From: Deltaproteobacteria bacterium YD0425bin50
GTDB taxonomy: Bacteria > Desulfobacterota > Desulfobacteria > Desulfobacterales > YD0425bin50
Reading direction: 5' to 3'
Assembly: GCA_002753105.1 (NCBI GenBank)
Contig: PDZT01000004.1
Location: forward strand, 1 to 52,236
DNA length: 52,236 bases
This document shows positions 1-8,633 of the stretch, one piece after another; the stretch's first letter is position 1, and the number at the start of each line of letters is the position of its first letter. Position numbers and translations under genes: made by a program. The notes below the pieces were generated by a model. That model was not told where the DNA came from, ran no database searches, and saw nothing but the letters and a program-made list of their open reading frames with translations.

Positions 1-34
1 AATTGATGATGATTGGAGTAATAAGTTCGCATGA
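1..34 (+). CDS. nuoC: C-terminal tail of an upstream gene, probably NuoC (partial)
   Basis: Frame 2 is open from the window edge and reads IDDDWSNKFA before a TGA at 32-34. That stop overlaps the nuoD ATG (31-33) as ATGA, the same junction type used by four other nuo pairs downstream. NuoC directly before NuoD is the standard order, so this is most likely the nuoC end. Ten residues are too few to identify the family by themselves. Confidence 0.45.
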   Translation, partial: IDDDWSNKFA

Positions 35-1143
35 GTAAAAAATTAAAGCCAGATCAGCATCGTTTTTTGTTAAACATGGGGCCGCAGCATCCAAGTACTC
101 ATGGTGTATTAAGAATCATCTTGGAAATGGATGGTGAATATATCATGGATATGGACCCTGTTTTAGGGTATGGCCATCGAATGCAAGAAAAAATTGCAGA
201 ATCCAGTGGATGGAAGTCGTTTTTGCCATACTGCGCCAGAATGGATTATGTTGGAGCGCTTCCCTATAATCATGCTTATGTGGCCTTGATTGAGCGAATG
301 ACAGGGATTGAAGTGCCTAAACGAGCTGAGTATATTCGGGTATTAACATCAGAATTGAATCGTGTTTCAAGTCATTTGTTATGGTTAGGCGCATTTTTAT
401 TAGATTTAGGTGCATTTACCCCAATTTTATATTGCTTTGATGATCGTGAACATATTTTAGATATTCTTGAAGATATCACGGGTTCGCGATTGACGTATTG
501 CTATTATAGGGTAGGGGGGGTTAATCAGGATATTGATAATAAGTTTGTTGAGAGAACTCGTGCATTTATTGATCGGATGAGAGGTCGTTATCAGATATAC
601 AAAGATTTGGTAACGGATAATGTAATATTTATCAATCGGGTTAAGGGTATTGGTATTATAACACCAGATATGGCAAGGCGTTATGGTGCGACAGGTGCTG
701 TTCTGAGGTCTTGTGGAATAAAATACGATATTCGTAAGAATGAGCCCTATTCAGTGTATCCTGAATTTGATTTTGATATTCCTATTCGAGAAAATGGAGA
801 TTCATTTGATCGATATTTAATTAAAGTTGCGGAAATTGAACAAAGTTTAAGAATTATTGAACAGGCACTGGATAGATTGCCTGAAGGTCCATCGATGGGT
901 AAAGTTCCCAAGAGAATAAAGCTTCCCGCTGGAGATTGTAGTTTTGCAGTTGAAACTGCACGTGGGGAATTGACTTTTTATCTTGTTGCTGATGGATCGG
1001 ATGTTCCTTATCGATTAAAAATTCGGGTACCTTCTTTTTCTAATTTAAGTGTAATTCCAGAGATGTGCCAAGGAATGCTTCTTGCTGATTTGGTTGCAGC
1101 AATGGGTAGTCTTGATCTTGTAATCCCCGAAATAGACAGGTAG
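31..1143 (+). CDS. nuoD: NADH-quinone oxidoreductase subunit D (49-kDa subunit)
   Basis: This is a peripheral-arm subunit of respiratory complex I that helps form the quinone-binding cavity at the membrane interface. The 370-aa length is usual for a free-standing NuoD. The signature NMGPQHPSTHGVLR lies near residue 15, and the C-terminus ends in the typical EIDR. It starts at ATG 31 with a GGAG ribosome binding site at 15-18 and overlaps the upstream frame by ATGA. NuoC is separate rather than fused. The next gene is nuoH, so nuoE, nuoF and nuoG do not lie between D and H as they do in enterobacteria. This suggests an NADH-module-free form of the enzyme unless those genes are elsewhere. Confidence 0.96.
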   Translation: MSKKLKPDQHRFLLNMGPQHPSTHGVLRIILEMDGEYIMDMDPVLGYGHRMQEKIAESSGWKSFLPYCARMDYVGALPYNHAYVALIERMTGIEVPKRAEYIRVLTSELNRVSSHLLWLGAFLLDLGAFTPILYCFDDREHILDILEDITGSRLTYCYYRVGGVNQDIDNKFVERTRAFIDRMRGRYQIYKDLVTDNVIFINRVKGIGIITPDMARRYGATGAVLRSCGIKYDIRKNEPYSVYPEFDFDIPIRENGDSFDRYLIKVAEIEQSLRIIEQALDRLPEGPSMGKVPKRIKLPAGDCSFAVETARGELTFYLVADGSDVPYRLKIRVPSFSNLSVIPEMCQGMLLADLVAAMGSLDLVIPEIDR

Positions 1144-1146
1144 TGT

Positions 1147-2130
1147 ATGGAAATGTTTAATTTTTTACCACCAGAACTTATAAGAATGATTATATTTGTT
1201 GCCCTACTCATCGGGTTGGTATTTCTCAATGCTTTAGTTATGGTGTATCTTGAACGAAAGATAGCAGGCCATATACAACGGCGTTTGGGACCAATGGAAG
1301 TTGGACCTCACGGAATTTTTCAAACATTGATAGATGGTATAAAGTTAATTGGTAAGCAGTTGATCATTCCAAGGGATGTAAATCGACCGTTGTTTCGGTT
1401 GGCTCCGCTTCTTGCGTTTACCCCTGTCGTATTACCATTTGTAGTCATCCCATTTAGTCAAAAAATTCAAGCAAGAGATTTGAATTTAGGACTTGTATTT
1501 ATTATTGCAATGTCAGCGATCAATGTATTGGCGATTTTTGTTGCAGGTTGGAGTTCGAATAATAAATATTCTCTTTTTGGAGCTATGCGGAGTGTTGCTC
1601 AAAATATTGCTTTTGAGATACCCATTTTATTATCCGTTTTGTCTGTTGTGTTAATGACTAATACGTTTAGTATGCAAGGAATTGTAACAGCTCAGAGTAA
1701 TATCTGGTTTATCATTGTTCAACCCGTAGCATTTCTCATATATTTTATAGCCTGTATTGCAGAAACAAACCGAGCGCCATTTGATTTACCTGAAGCTGAA
1801 AGTGAACTCACTGCTGGATTTCATACAGAATACAGTGGCATGGGTTTTGGTTTGTTTTTCTTGGGTGAATATGGAAATATGTTTGTGGTATGTTCTATAG
1901 CTACCGTATTATTTTTAGGAGGTTGGCATGGATTTACCTTGCCTTTTAATGATTATGGGGCAATTATCTGGTTTATGTTTAAAGTTTATTTTCTCTTGTT
2001 TCTAATGATTCAGATTCGTTGGACTTATCCACGAGTACGTTTTGATCAACTAATGAATTTGGCATGGAAATATTTAATTCCTATATCTCTTGTGAATGTT
2101 TTAATTACAGCGGTGATTGTAAAATTATGA
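1147..2130 (+). CDS. nuoH: NADH-quinone oxidoreductase subunit H
   Basis: NuoH is the membrane subunit that joins the peripheral arm to the proton-pumping arm and lines the quinone tunnel. The 327-aa product has about eight hydrophobic segments. It carries the family signatures ERKIAGHIQRRLGP near residue 35 and AETNRAPFDLPEAESEL near residue 206, the latter being the acidic quinone-site loop. It starts three bases after the nuoD stop, and its stop overlaps nuoI by ATGA, which implies translational coupling. Confidence 0.96.
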   Translation: MEMFNFLPPELIRMIIFVALLIGLVFLNALVMVYLERKIAGHIQRRLGPMEVGPHGIFQTLIDGIKLIGKQLIIPRDVNRPLFRLAPLLAFTPVVLPFVVIPFSQKIQARDLNLGLVFIIAMSAINVLAIFVAGWSSNNKYSLFGAMRSVAQNIAFEIPILLSVLSVVLMTNTFSMQGIVTAQSNIWFIIVQPVAFLIYFIACIAETNRAPFDLPEAESELTAGFHTEYSGMGFGLFFLGEYGNMFVVCSIATVLFLGGWHGFTLPFNDYGAIIWFMFKVYFLLFLMIQIRWTYPRVRFDQLMNLAWKYLIPISLVNVLITAVIVKL

Positions 2131-2567
2131 AACAGTATGTAAACAATATATATTTTGGATTAAAGAGTCTTGTTGTTGGATTGGTTGTCACTTTTAAAGC
2201 CATGATTCAACCCGTAGTGACAGTACAGTATCCTCGAGAAGAAATTGATATTACACCAAATTATCGAGGACATATAGAACTTGTTCCAAATCCAGAAACA
2301 GGGGAAAGTTCGTGTATTATTTGTGGAATGTGTGCTAAGGAGTGTCCATCAGAATGTATAACTGTAAAATCTGAAAAATCTGGCGATGGGAAAACAAAAG
2401 TCTTATCTTTATTTGTTCAGGATTTTACCAAATGCAGCTTATGCGGGCTGTGTGTAGAAAATTGCCCAAAAGGAGCGATTCAGTTTTCTGATGAGTATGA
2501 TCTTGCTGGTTTTACTAAAGAAATGTTCCATTTTGACTTGATCAAACGGTTGAAGGAGAGACAATGA
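2127..2567 (+). CDS. nuoI: NADH-quinone oxidoreductase subunit I, 2x[4Fe-4S] ferredoxin-like
   Basis: NuoI carries clusters N6a and N6b that pass electrons towards quinone. The 146-aa protein has two classical CxxCxxCxxxC motifs, CIICGMCAKECP near residue 67 and CSLCGLCVENCP near residue 102. A longer reading from 2064 would lie inside nuoH. The start at 2127 is preferred because it gives an ATGA overlap with the nuoH stop and a normal NuoI N-terminus with one amphipathic or hydrophobic helix (GLVVTFKAMIQP). The gene overlaps nuoJ by four bases. Confidence 0.95.
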   Translation: MKQYVNNIYFGLKSLVVGLVVTFKAMIQPVVTVQYPREEIDITPNYRGHIELVPNPETGESSCIICGMCAKECPSECITVKSEKSGDGKTKVLSLFVQDFTKCSLCGLCVENCPKGAIQFSDEYDLAGFTKEMFHFDLIKRLKERQ

Positions 2568-3088
2568 TTATCTATCGATATATTGCCGAAGGGTTGTTTA
2601 TCGGTTTTATTATGCTTGTGATGAGCGGTAGTATTCTTGCTGTTCGGTCTCGAATATTGATGCATGCAGTTTTAGGTTTAGCGGTATCTTTCTTAGGTGT
2701 TGCAGGACTTTATTTTTTCTTAGGCAGTATGTTTTTAACTCTGATGCAGATTTTGATTTATGTTGGCGCAATATGTGTTGTTCTGGTCTTTGGAATTATG
2801 GTTGGAAAAACACCTAAAGAAATTGATGAAAAACAGTTAAGAGGAAAACATTCCATATTAGCTGTGAGTTTATCTACTGTTATTTTCTTTATGCTTAGTG
2901 CTTCAGTTTTTTTTGCAAAATGGAACCCGGTAACTGAAAAAATTGGTGATTTTTCTATGGCATATTTAGGTAAAAATATGTTGTATCATTACTGCCTCGC
3001 ATTTGAATTAATATCCGTCATTTTACTTGCTGCGATTATTGGGGCAATTATTTTAGCTCGAGGAGGAAGGGAGGCAGATTTAGGATGA
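2564..3088 (+). CDS. nuoJ: NADH-quinone oxidoreductase subunit J
   Basis: NuoJ is a membrane subunit between NuoH and the antiporter-like subunits and contributes to the central proton channel. The 174-aa product has five predicted hydrophobic segments. The QILIYVGAICVVLVFGIM stretch near residue 63 is the conserved NuoJ helix. It is joined by ATGA overlaps to nuoI upstream and nuoK downstream. Confidence 0.93.
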   Translation: MIIYRYIAEGLFIGFIMLVMSGSILAVRSRILMHAVLGLAVSFLGVAGLYFFLGSMFLTLMQILIYVGAICVVLVFGIMVGKTPKEIDEKQLRGKHSILAVSLSTVIFFMLSASVFFAKWNPVTEKIGDFSMAYLGKNMLYHYCLAFELISVILLAAIIGAIILARGGREADLG

Positions 3089-3405
3089 CATTATTAAGCA
3101 CACACTTATATTCATATTTATTTATTGCAATTTTTTTATTTGCTACAGGTTTATATGGCATGATTCAACATCGATCAATTATCGGGATGCTCATATCAAC
3201 AGAATTAATATTAAGCGGTGCGGGGTTAAATTTTATGGCGTTTAATCGTTTTATAACGCCAGATCCAGCAATTGGGCAAATATTTACTCTATTTATTATG
3301 GGTATTGCAGCAGCAGAAGCGGCCATTGTAATTAGTTTTTCTCTTGCTGTATATCGTAGATATCAAACCATTGATCCAGAATCTGTGGACAAATTACGTT
3401 ATTAA
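3085..3405 (+). CDS. nuoK: NADH-quinone oxidoreductase subunit K
   Basis: This is a 106-aa, three-helix membrane subunit related to MrpC. The two conserved membrane glutamates of the family are visible in STELILSGAGLNF (about residue 40) and in GIAAAEAAI (about residue 74). It overlaps nuoJ by ATGA. A 75-base gap follows before the antiporter-like genes; I see no convincing terminator in it, so the operon probably continues. Confidence 0.95.
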   Translation: MTLLSTHLYSYLFIAIFLFATGLYGMIQHRSIIGMLISTELILSGAGLNFMAFNRFITPDPAIGQIFTLFIMGIAAAEAAIVISFSLAVYRRYQTIDPESVDKLRY

Positions 3406-3480
3406 ATTTGAATTGGCTTTAAACTGAAATTCTATTTTTTTGATACTTAATAAAAGTAAATTGTAAGGCAATGCATTCAC

Positions 3481-4968
3481 ATGGAAACAGTCATTAGTAG
3501 TAAAATAGCGATATCAGCGGTAATCCCCATGGTAACGACATTGTTTATCATGGCATCACGTAAGAAACCAAATATTAGGGAGTTTTGGTCAATATTTGGT
3601 GCAGTCTTAACCTTCTCATCTGTTATGAGTTTATTACCTTATGTATTAGCTGGTATTTCATATGAATATACTTTCTGTACATTGTATCCGGGCATACACC
3701 TAAAGTTCCATTTAGATGGATTAGGGTTTATGTTTGCAGGAACAGCTTCATTTTTATGGATTGTAGCTGGATTTTATTGTATTGGTTACATGAGAGGACT
3801 ACGTGAGCATGCTCAAACTAGATTTTATGTTTGTTACGCTGCTGCTGTAGGTGGTGGTGTGGGTGCAGCTTTTGCGGGAAATTTATTTACTCTTTATTTA
3901 TTTTACGAGATTGTATCCATTGTAACTTATCCACTTGTTGCTCATCATCAGGATGAAGAGGGGTATGACGGAGCAAGAAAATATATTATTTATTTGATGT
4001 TTGCTTCAAAAGCCTTTTTATTACCAGCAATGATATTAACCTATGTTTTGACTGGTACTCTTGATTTTTCAACAACTGGTATTATGAATGGAATTTTCCC
4101 AAAAGATGCAAATGGGTTATTGGTATCTATCACATATTTCCTCTGTTTATTTGGATTTGCTAAAGCCGCACTTATGCCAATGCATGGTTGGTTACCTGCA
4201 GCAATGGTAGCGCCAACTCCAGTTAGTGCATTATTACACGCTGTAGTAGTTGTCAAAGTTGGAGTATTTTCGGTATGTAGAGTCATGTTATACTTGTTTG
4301 GAGTTAATATATTACAAACGTTGCATTTAGGAATGATTACTGCTTATCTTGCTTCATTTACTATTATTACCGCATCAATTATTGCGCTATCCAAAACCAA
4401 TTTAAAAGCGAGATTAGCCTATTCAACAGTAAGCCAGCTTTCATACATCATTTTAGGTGTGGCCATGCTAACGCCGAATGGTATTACAGGTGGTATTATA
4501 CATATAGCTAACCATGCGTTTTCTAAAATTGCACTCTTTTTTTGCGCAGGTGCTATTTTTGTAGCAACTAAGAAAAAAGATATTTCGGAACTCGGGGGAT
4601 TAGGTTATCAAATGCCATTGACAATGATTGCATTTGGTTTGGCCTCCTTAAGTATGATTGGTGTGCCTCCAGTAAGTGGATTTGTTACTAAATGGTATTT
4701 AGCGTTAGGTGCAATGGATTTGGCCAATGTTGTATTATTATCTGTTCTTTTGATAAGCAGTCTTTTAAATGCGGGTTATTTTGTACCTATATTCTTAACG
4801 TCATTTTTTGATAAGCCCAAAAATTCAACACAAGGGGTATCAAATTTAGAAACTACGCCTCTAATGTTATTTATGGTTATTCCATTATTTGTATGTGCTC
4901 TTTTTTCAGTATATTTCGGATTTAATCCATCCTTTTTTATCAACATTATTAAAGTGATCATGGGGTAA
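3481..4968 (+). CDS. Additional antiporter-like complex I subunit (MrpD/NuoL family)
   Basis: This 495-aa polytopic protein belongs to the proton-conducting NuoL/M/N-MrpD family. It has the conserved helix-5 glutamate in FYEIVSIVTYPLV (about residue 142), a lysine in AKAALMPMHGWLPAAM (about 228), and a histidine and lysine in HAVVVVKVGVF (253-259). These are the known proton-path residues of the family. It lacks the NuoL lateral-helix tail, and its length matches MrpD or NuoN. A full NuoL, a NuoM and a NuoN follow, so this is a fourth antiporter-like subunit. It may be part of an enlarged complex I or an Mrp-like sodium/proton module fused into the operon. A copy of this kind in the nuo clusters of sulfate reducers is consistent with my recollection, but I cannot check it here. 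Confidence 0.85.
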   Translation: METVISSKIAISAVIPMVTTLFIMASRKKPNIREFWSIFGAVLTFSSVMSLLPYVLAGISYEYTFCTLYPGIHLKFHLDGLGFMFAGTASFLWIVAGFYCIGYMRGLREHAQTRFYVCYAAAVGGGVGAAFAGNLFTLYLFYEIVSIVTYPLVAHHQDEEGYDGARKYIIYLMFASKAFLLPAMILTYVLTGTLDFSTTGIMNGIFPKDANGLLVSITYFLCLFGFAKAALMPMHGWLPAAMVAPTPVSALLHAVVVVKVGVFSVCRVMLYLFGVNILQTLHLGMITAYLASFTIITASIIALSKTNLKARLAYSTVSQLSYIILGVAMLTPNGITGGIIHIANHAFSKIALFFCAGAIFVATKKKDISELGGLGYQMPLTMIAFGLASLSMIGVPPVSGFVTKWYLALGAMDLANVVLLSVLLISSLLNAGYFVPIFLTSFFDKPKNSTQGVSNLETTPLMLFMVIPLFVCALFSVYFGFNPSFFINIIKVIMG

Positions 4969-4972
4969 TTAC

Positions 4973-5218
4973 ATGGCTAAATTTTTAGAATATTTGCATG
5001 ATCATGCTAACATTGTGAAATACGTTTTTTTTATTTTTTTGATTGGAACGGTGGTTTTTGATTTTTTTGCAGAGAGACATGAAGCTCATTTTTGGGGAGA
5101 TCATATTTTTGGATTTTGGACAATTTTTGGAATATTCGGTTGTTTAGGAATGATCGTGATATGCAAGGGCATTGCCCATGCATGGTTAATGAAGGATGAG
5201 AATTTTTATGATAAATAA
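4973..5218 (+). CDS. Small two-helix membrane protein inside the nuo operon
   Basis: I do not recognise a named family. The 81-aa product has two hydrophobic segments (about residues 17-31 and 44-64) separated by a short histidine- and acid-rich loop (ERHEAHFWGDH). The second segment ends in a His-containing stretch (KGIAHAW). The gene begins four bases after the MrpD-like stop, and its end overlaps the start region of nuoL, so it is very likely co-translated with both. Position and size suggest an accessory subunit bridging the two antiporter-like proteins, which is inference only. Confidence 0.75.
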   Translation: MAKFLEYLHDHANIVKYVFFIFLIGTVVFDFFAERHEAHFWGDHIFGFWTIFGIFGCLGMIVICKGIAHAWLMKDENFYDK

Positions 5219-6974
5219 TGGTATTATGTTACATCCTGCATCGTGGTTTATTTTAGGGGCAATTCTGCTTCCATTATTTGCAAAGGTTCGTTTGCAAAAA
5301 ATATTATTACTTGGAATCCCGATAATAGCAATGTTTCAAATTAATCATTTACCTAACTTGTTTGGTGTATGTGATTATTTAGGCTTCCATTTAATATTTG
5401 GTAAAGTAGATTCTTTGACTTATGTTTTTTTGCATGTTTTTACTTTAATGGCCTTGATAGGATGTATTTATGGTTTACATGTTAAAGAAACAGGTCAACA
5501 TATAGCTTCTTTTTTATATGTTGCTGGATCACTTGGAGTAACCCTTGCTGGTGATTATTTAACCCTTTTTATATTTTGGGAATTAATGGCGCTGGCTTCA
5601 ACGTTTCTTGTATGGTACAGAAAGCGTACAAAATCTATTGAAGCAGGTTTCCGGTATTTATTGGTTCACATTACAGGCGGACTAATATTACTTGCGGGTA
5701 TATTCTTAAAATATATGGATATACATGATTTAAGTTTTACTCGAATTGCAGTTGAAGGAGCAACAATTGCAGATTATTTAATCATGGTTGGGTTTATGTT
5801 AAATGCAGCGGTGCCTCCAATACACGCATGGTTGCCTGATGCATATCCTGAAGCTACGGTAACAGGGGCTGTGTTTATGTGTGCATTCACCACAAAAACG
5901 GCAGTGTATGTTCTAGCACGAGCATTTCCCGGATTTGAAGCATTAGCTATCTTAGGTGCCATCATGACTTTATATGGAGTTGCTTATGCTGTAATTGAGA
6001 ATGATGCGCGAAGAATTTTGGCATATCATATTGTAAGTCAGGTTGGATACATGGTGTGTGGTGTAGGAATTGGAACAACAATGAGCATCAATGGCGCATG
6101 TGCCCATGCGTATGCCCATATTATTTATAAAGCTTTACTCTTTATGGGAGCTGGTGCTGTTTTAGAGATGACCGGAAAATCGAAATTAAATGAACTTGGT
6201 GGATTGTATAAATATTTACCTTATTCAATGATATTTACCATTATTGGTGGCATATCAATTTCAGGTTTTCCCTTTACAAGTGGATTTATTAGTAAATCGA
6301 TGATTGTTGCTGCTGCTGGAGAACATCATCGGCCTATCTTAATGTTAATGTTGTTATTGGCATCAGTAGGAACATTTTTATCTGTTGGCATTAAGCTACC
6401 TTATTTTATCTGGTTTGGAAAAGATGCAACCATTCAACCGAAAGAAGCTCCTTATAATATGCAGATTGCAATGTTTATTGCAGCTTTTATGTGTTTCTTC
6501 TTAGGTGTTTATCCTGAGTATCTATATAAAATGCTCCCTTATCCTGTAACTTATCATCCTTACACTTCATATCACTTCTCTGAGACTATTCAATTGTTAG
6601 GTTTTACAGGGTTTGGATTTTTCTTAATGGTTAAAAAATTAACTCCTGAACCCAAATTGAACTTAGATTTAGATTGGTTTTATCGAAAAGGCGCTCTGGT
6701 GTTTATGTGGTTTGCCCGAAAACCAGTTTCTATTGTTAATGATTGGGTGAATGAAGTTTATAAAACTGTAGGATTGCGTCTAACAATGGTGTTAGCGATG
6801 GGCTTAAGTTGGTTTGATAAAGAAGGGATCGATTTTGTTATTGATGGTTCTGCAAAAAGTGTGGTTAATACAGGTAATCAAATTCGAACACTACAATCAG
6901 GTAAGATACAGCAATATATAGGAGCAGCTTTAATTCTAATGTTTTTGGTAATCCTAACTGTGGTATATTTTTAA
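5208..6974 (+). CDS. nuoL: NADH-quinone oxidoreductase subunit L-like proton channel
   Basis: This 588-aa polytopic subunit is the most likely true NuoL. Besides the antiporter core (FWELMALAST near residue 124, AAVPPIHAWLPDAYPEA near residue 199), it has a long C-terminal extension ending in IRTLQSGKIQQY at about 560 followed by a last hydrophobic helix. That is the tail style of NuoL with its lateral helix. An ATG at 5196 is also in frame. I prefer 5208 because AAGGA at 5192-5196 and GAG at 5198-5200 sit at usable distances, and the product then starts directly before the first helix. The gene overlaps the small membrane protein by 11 bases. Confidence 0.88.
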   Translation: MINNGIMLHPASWFILGAILLPLFAKVRLQKILLLGIPIIAMFQINHLPNLFGVCDYLGFHLIFGKVDSLTYVFLHVFTLMALIGCIYGLHVKETGQHIASFLYVAGSLGVTLAGDYLTLFIFWELMALASTFLVWYRKRTKSIEAGFRYLLVHITGGLILLAGIFLKYMDIHDLSFTRIAVEGATIADYLIMVGFMLNAAVPPIHAWLPDAYPEATVTGAVFMCAFTTKTAVYVLARAFPGFEALAILGAIMTLYGVAYAVIENDARRILAYHIVSQVGYMVCGVGIGTTMSINGACAHAYAHIIYKALLFMGAGAVLEMTGKSKLNELGGLYKYLPYSMIFTIIGGISISGFPFTSGFISKSMIVAAAGEHHRPILMLMLLLASVGTFLSVGIKLPYFIWFGKDATIQPKEAPYNMQIAMFIAAFMCFFLGVYPEYLYKMLPYPVTYHPYTSYHFSETIQLLGFTGFGFFLMVKKLTPEPKLNLDLDWFYRKGALVFMWFARKPVSIVNDWVNEVYKTVGLRLTMVLAMGLSWFDKEGIDFVIDGSAKSVVNTGNQIRTLQSGKIQQYIGAALILMFLVILTVVYF

Positions 6975-7016
6975 TGTTCAACAAATTCCTTTTAATATGC
7001 GAATGGTAGTGAGCTT

Positions 7017-8609
7017 ATGGAACAATACATTCAATATGTGATACCGAACACGCTAACCTATCCAATATTAACTATTACGATTATGTTCCCCATAATAGGC
7101 GCGTGTATTGGTTTGTTTATTTCAAATGAAAAAATTCTGAAATATTGGGGTTTATTTATAACTTTTATTACTGCGACGATATCGTTACCCTTATATACAC
7201 ATTTTAATCTGGATACAGCAAAATACCAATTTTTTGAAATGTATTCTTGGTTTCCATACTTAAATCTGGACTATGTTGTTGGGGTGGATGGTATAAGTGT
7301 TTTGCTTGTTTTATTAACAACACTTGTCATGCCATTATGTATTTTGTGTTCATGGAGTTACATTAAAGAGCGTTTTAAAGAGTTTCTTTTTGTATTATTG
7401 ATCATGGAAAGTGCTATGGTAGGCGTTTTTGTGAGTTTAAATACCATACTGTTTTTTATATTTTGGGAAGCAATGCTTGTTCCTATGTATTTATTAATAG
7501 CAGTTTGGGGTGGACCAAGAAAAGACTATGCGTCAATTAAATTTTTTATGTACACGTTGTTGGGTAGTATATTCTTGTTTGTTTCTATCATTTCACTATA
7601 TATTCAAACGAAAACTTTTTTTATACCCGCTTTAATGGATCATACTTATTCATTTTCTTTTCAAATGTGGATTTTTCTCGCCTTTACACTTGCTTTTGCA
7701 ATTAAAGTTCCTATGTTTCCATTCCATACATGGTTACCTGCAGCCCATGTTGAAGCACCAACTGCAGGAAGTGTTATCTTGGCAAGTATTTTACTTAAAA
7801 TGGGTGGATATGGCTTTTTACGATTCTGTTTACCGATGGCACCCGCAGCATCTTATTATTGTATGCCATATGTGATTGCATTTTCGTTGATGTCGATTAT
7901 ATTTGGAGGGTATTTAGCCTTAGGTCAAAATGATGTAAAAAAATTAATAGCTTATTCAAGTGTTGGACATATGGGATTTGTAACCTTGGGTATATTCTTA
8001 TTTAATGATGAAGGGATCAAAGGGGCAATTCTTCAAATGGTTAATCATGGTATTACAACAGGTGCTCTCTTTATATGTGTTGGTATTATTTATGAGCGGA
8101 CTCATAGTCGTGAAATTAAAGATAATTCAGCATTGGGTATGATGATGCCAATGTATGTAACCTTTTTAGTGATTTTTTCGTTATCTTCTTTCGGTTTTCC
8201 GGGAACGAATAGTTTTGTAAGTGAATTTCTCGTTTTATTTGCTGCTTTTAAGAAATATAAGGTAATTGGGTTTATTTCAACAATCGGAGCAATATTAGCA
8301 GCAACGTATATGTTACGTTTAGTTCAGAAAATGGTGTGGGCAGATTCGGATGGACATGCTCATCATCATGATGATTCCCATCATCACCCATTATTGGATT
8401 TGAACTCAAGAGAAGTGATCACACTATTGGTGTTGGTGGTATTTGTTTTCTGGATTGGTTTAAATCCAACTCCATTATTAAAAATAATGGATACGACCGT
8501 TGTTCATTTAATTAATCAAATTTCATCGGGTATGTCATTACCCTGTACACCAGTACATGCCCAACTCATGAATCTTGATTCGACAATTAATACAATCATC
8601 ACTTTTTAA
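7017..8609 (+). CDS. nuoM: NADH-quinone oxidoreductase subunit M
   Basis: This 530-aa antiporter-like proton channel of complex I has the helix-5 glutamate in FWEAMLVPMYLL (about residue 150), the broken-helix lysine in AIKVPMFPFHTWLPAAHVEA (about 231) and a second lysine in LLKMGGYGFLR (about 262). An unusual histidine-rich loop (GHAHHHDDSHHHP, about residues 445-457) lies between the last helices and could bind metal, although this is not a known NuoM function. The protein is slightly longer than a typical NuoM because of this loop and its C-terminal tail. The ribosome binding site upstream of 7017 is weak. Confidence 0.94.
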   Translation: MEQYIQYVIPNTLTYPILTITIMFPIIGACIGLFISNEKILKYWGLFITFITATISLPLYTHFNLDTAKYQFFEMYSWFPYLNLDYVVGVDGISVLLVLLTTLVMPLCILCSWSYIKERFKEFLFVLLIMESAMVGVFVSLNTILFFIFWEAMLVPMYLLIAVWGGPRKDYASIKFFMYTLLGSIFLFVSIISLYIQTKTFFIPALMDHTYSFSFQMWIFLAFTLAFAIKVPMFPFHTWLPAAHVEAPTAGSVILASILLKMGGYGFLRFCLPMAPAASYYCMPYVIAFSLMSIIFGGYLALGQNDVKKLIAYSSVGHMGFVTLGIFLFNDEGIKGAILQMVNHGITTGALFICVGIIYERTHSREIKDNSALGMMMPMYVTFLVIFSLSSFGFPGTNSFVSEFLVLFAAFKKYKVIGFISTIGAILAATYMLRLVQKMVWADSDGHAHHHDDSHHHPLLDLNSREVITLLVLVVFVFWIGLNPTPLLKIMDTTVVHLINQISSGMSLPCTPVHAQLMNLDSTINTIITF

Positions 8610-8633
8610 CGATTTTAGGATGTGGATGGATCT

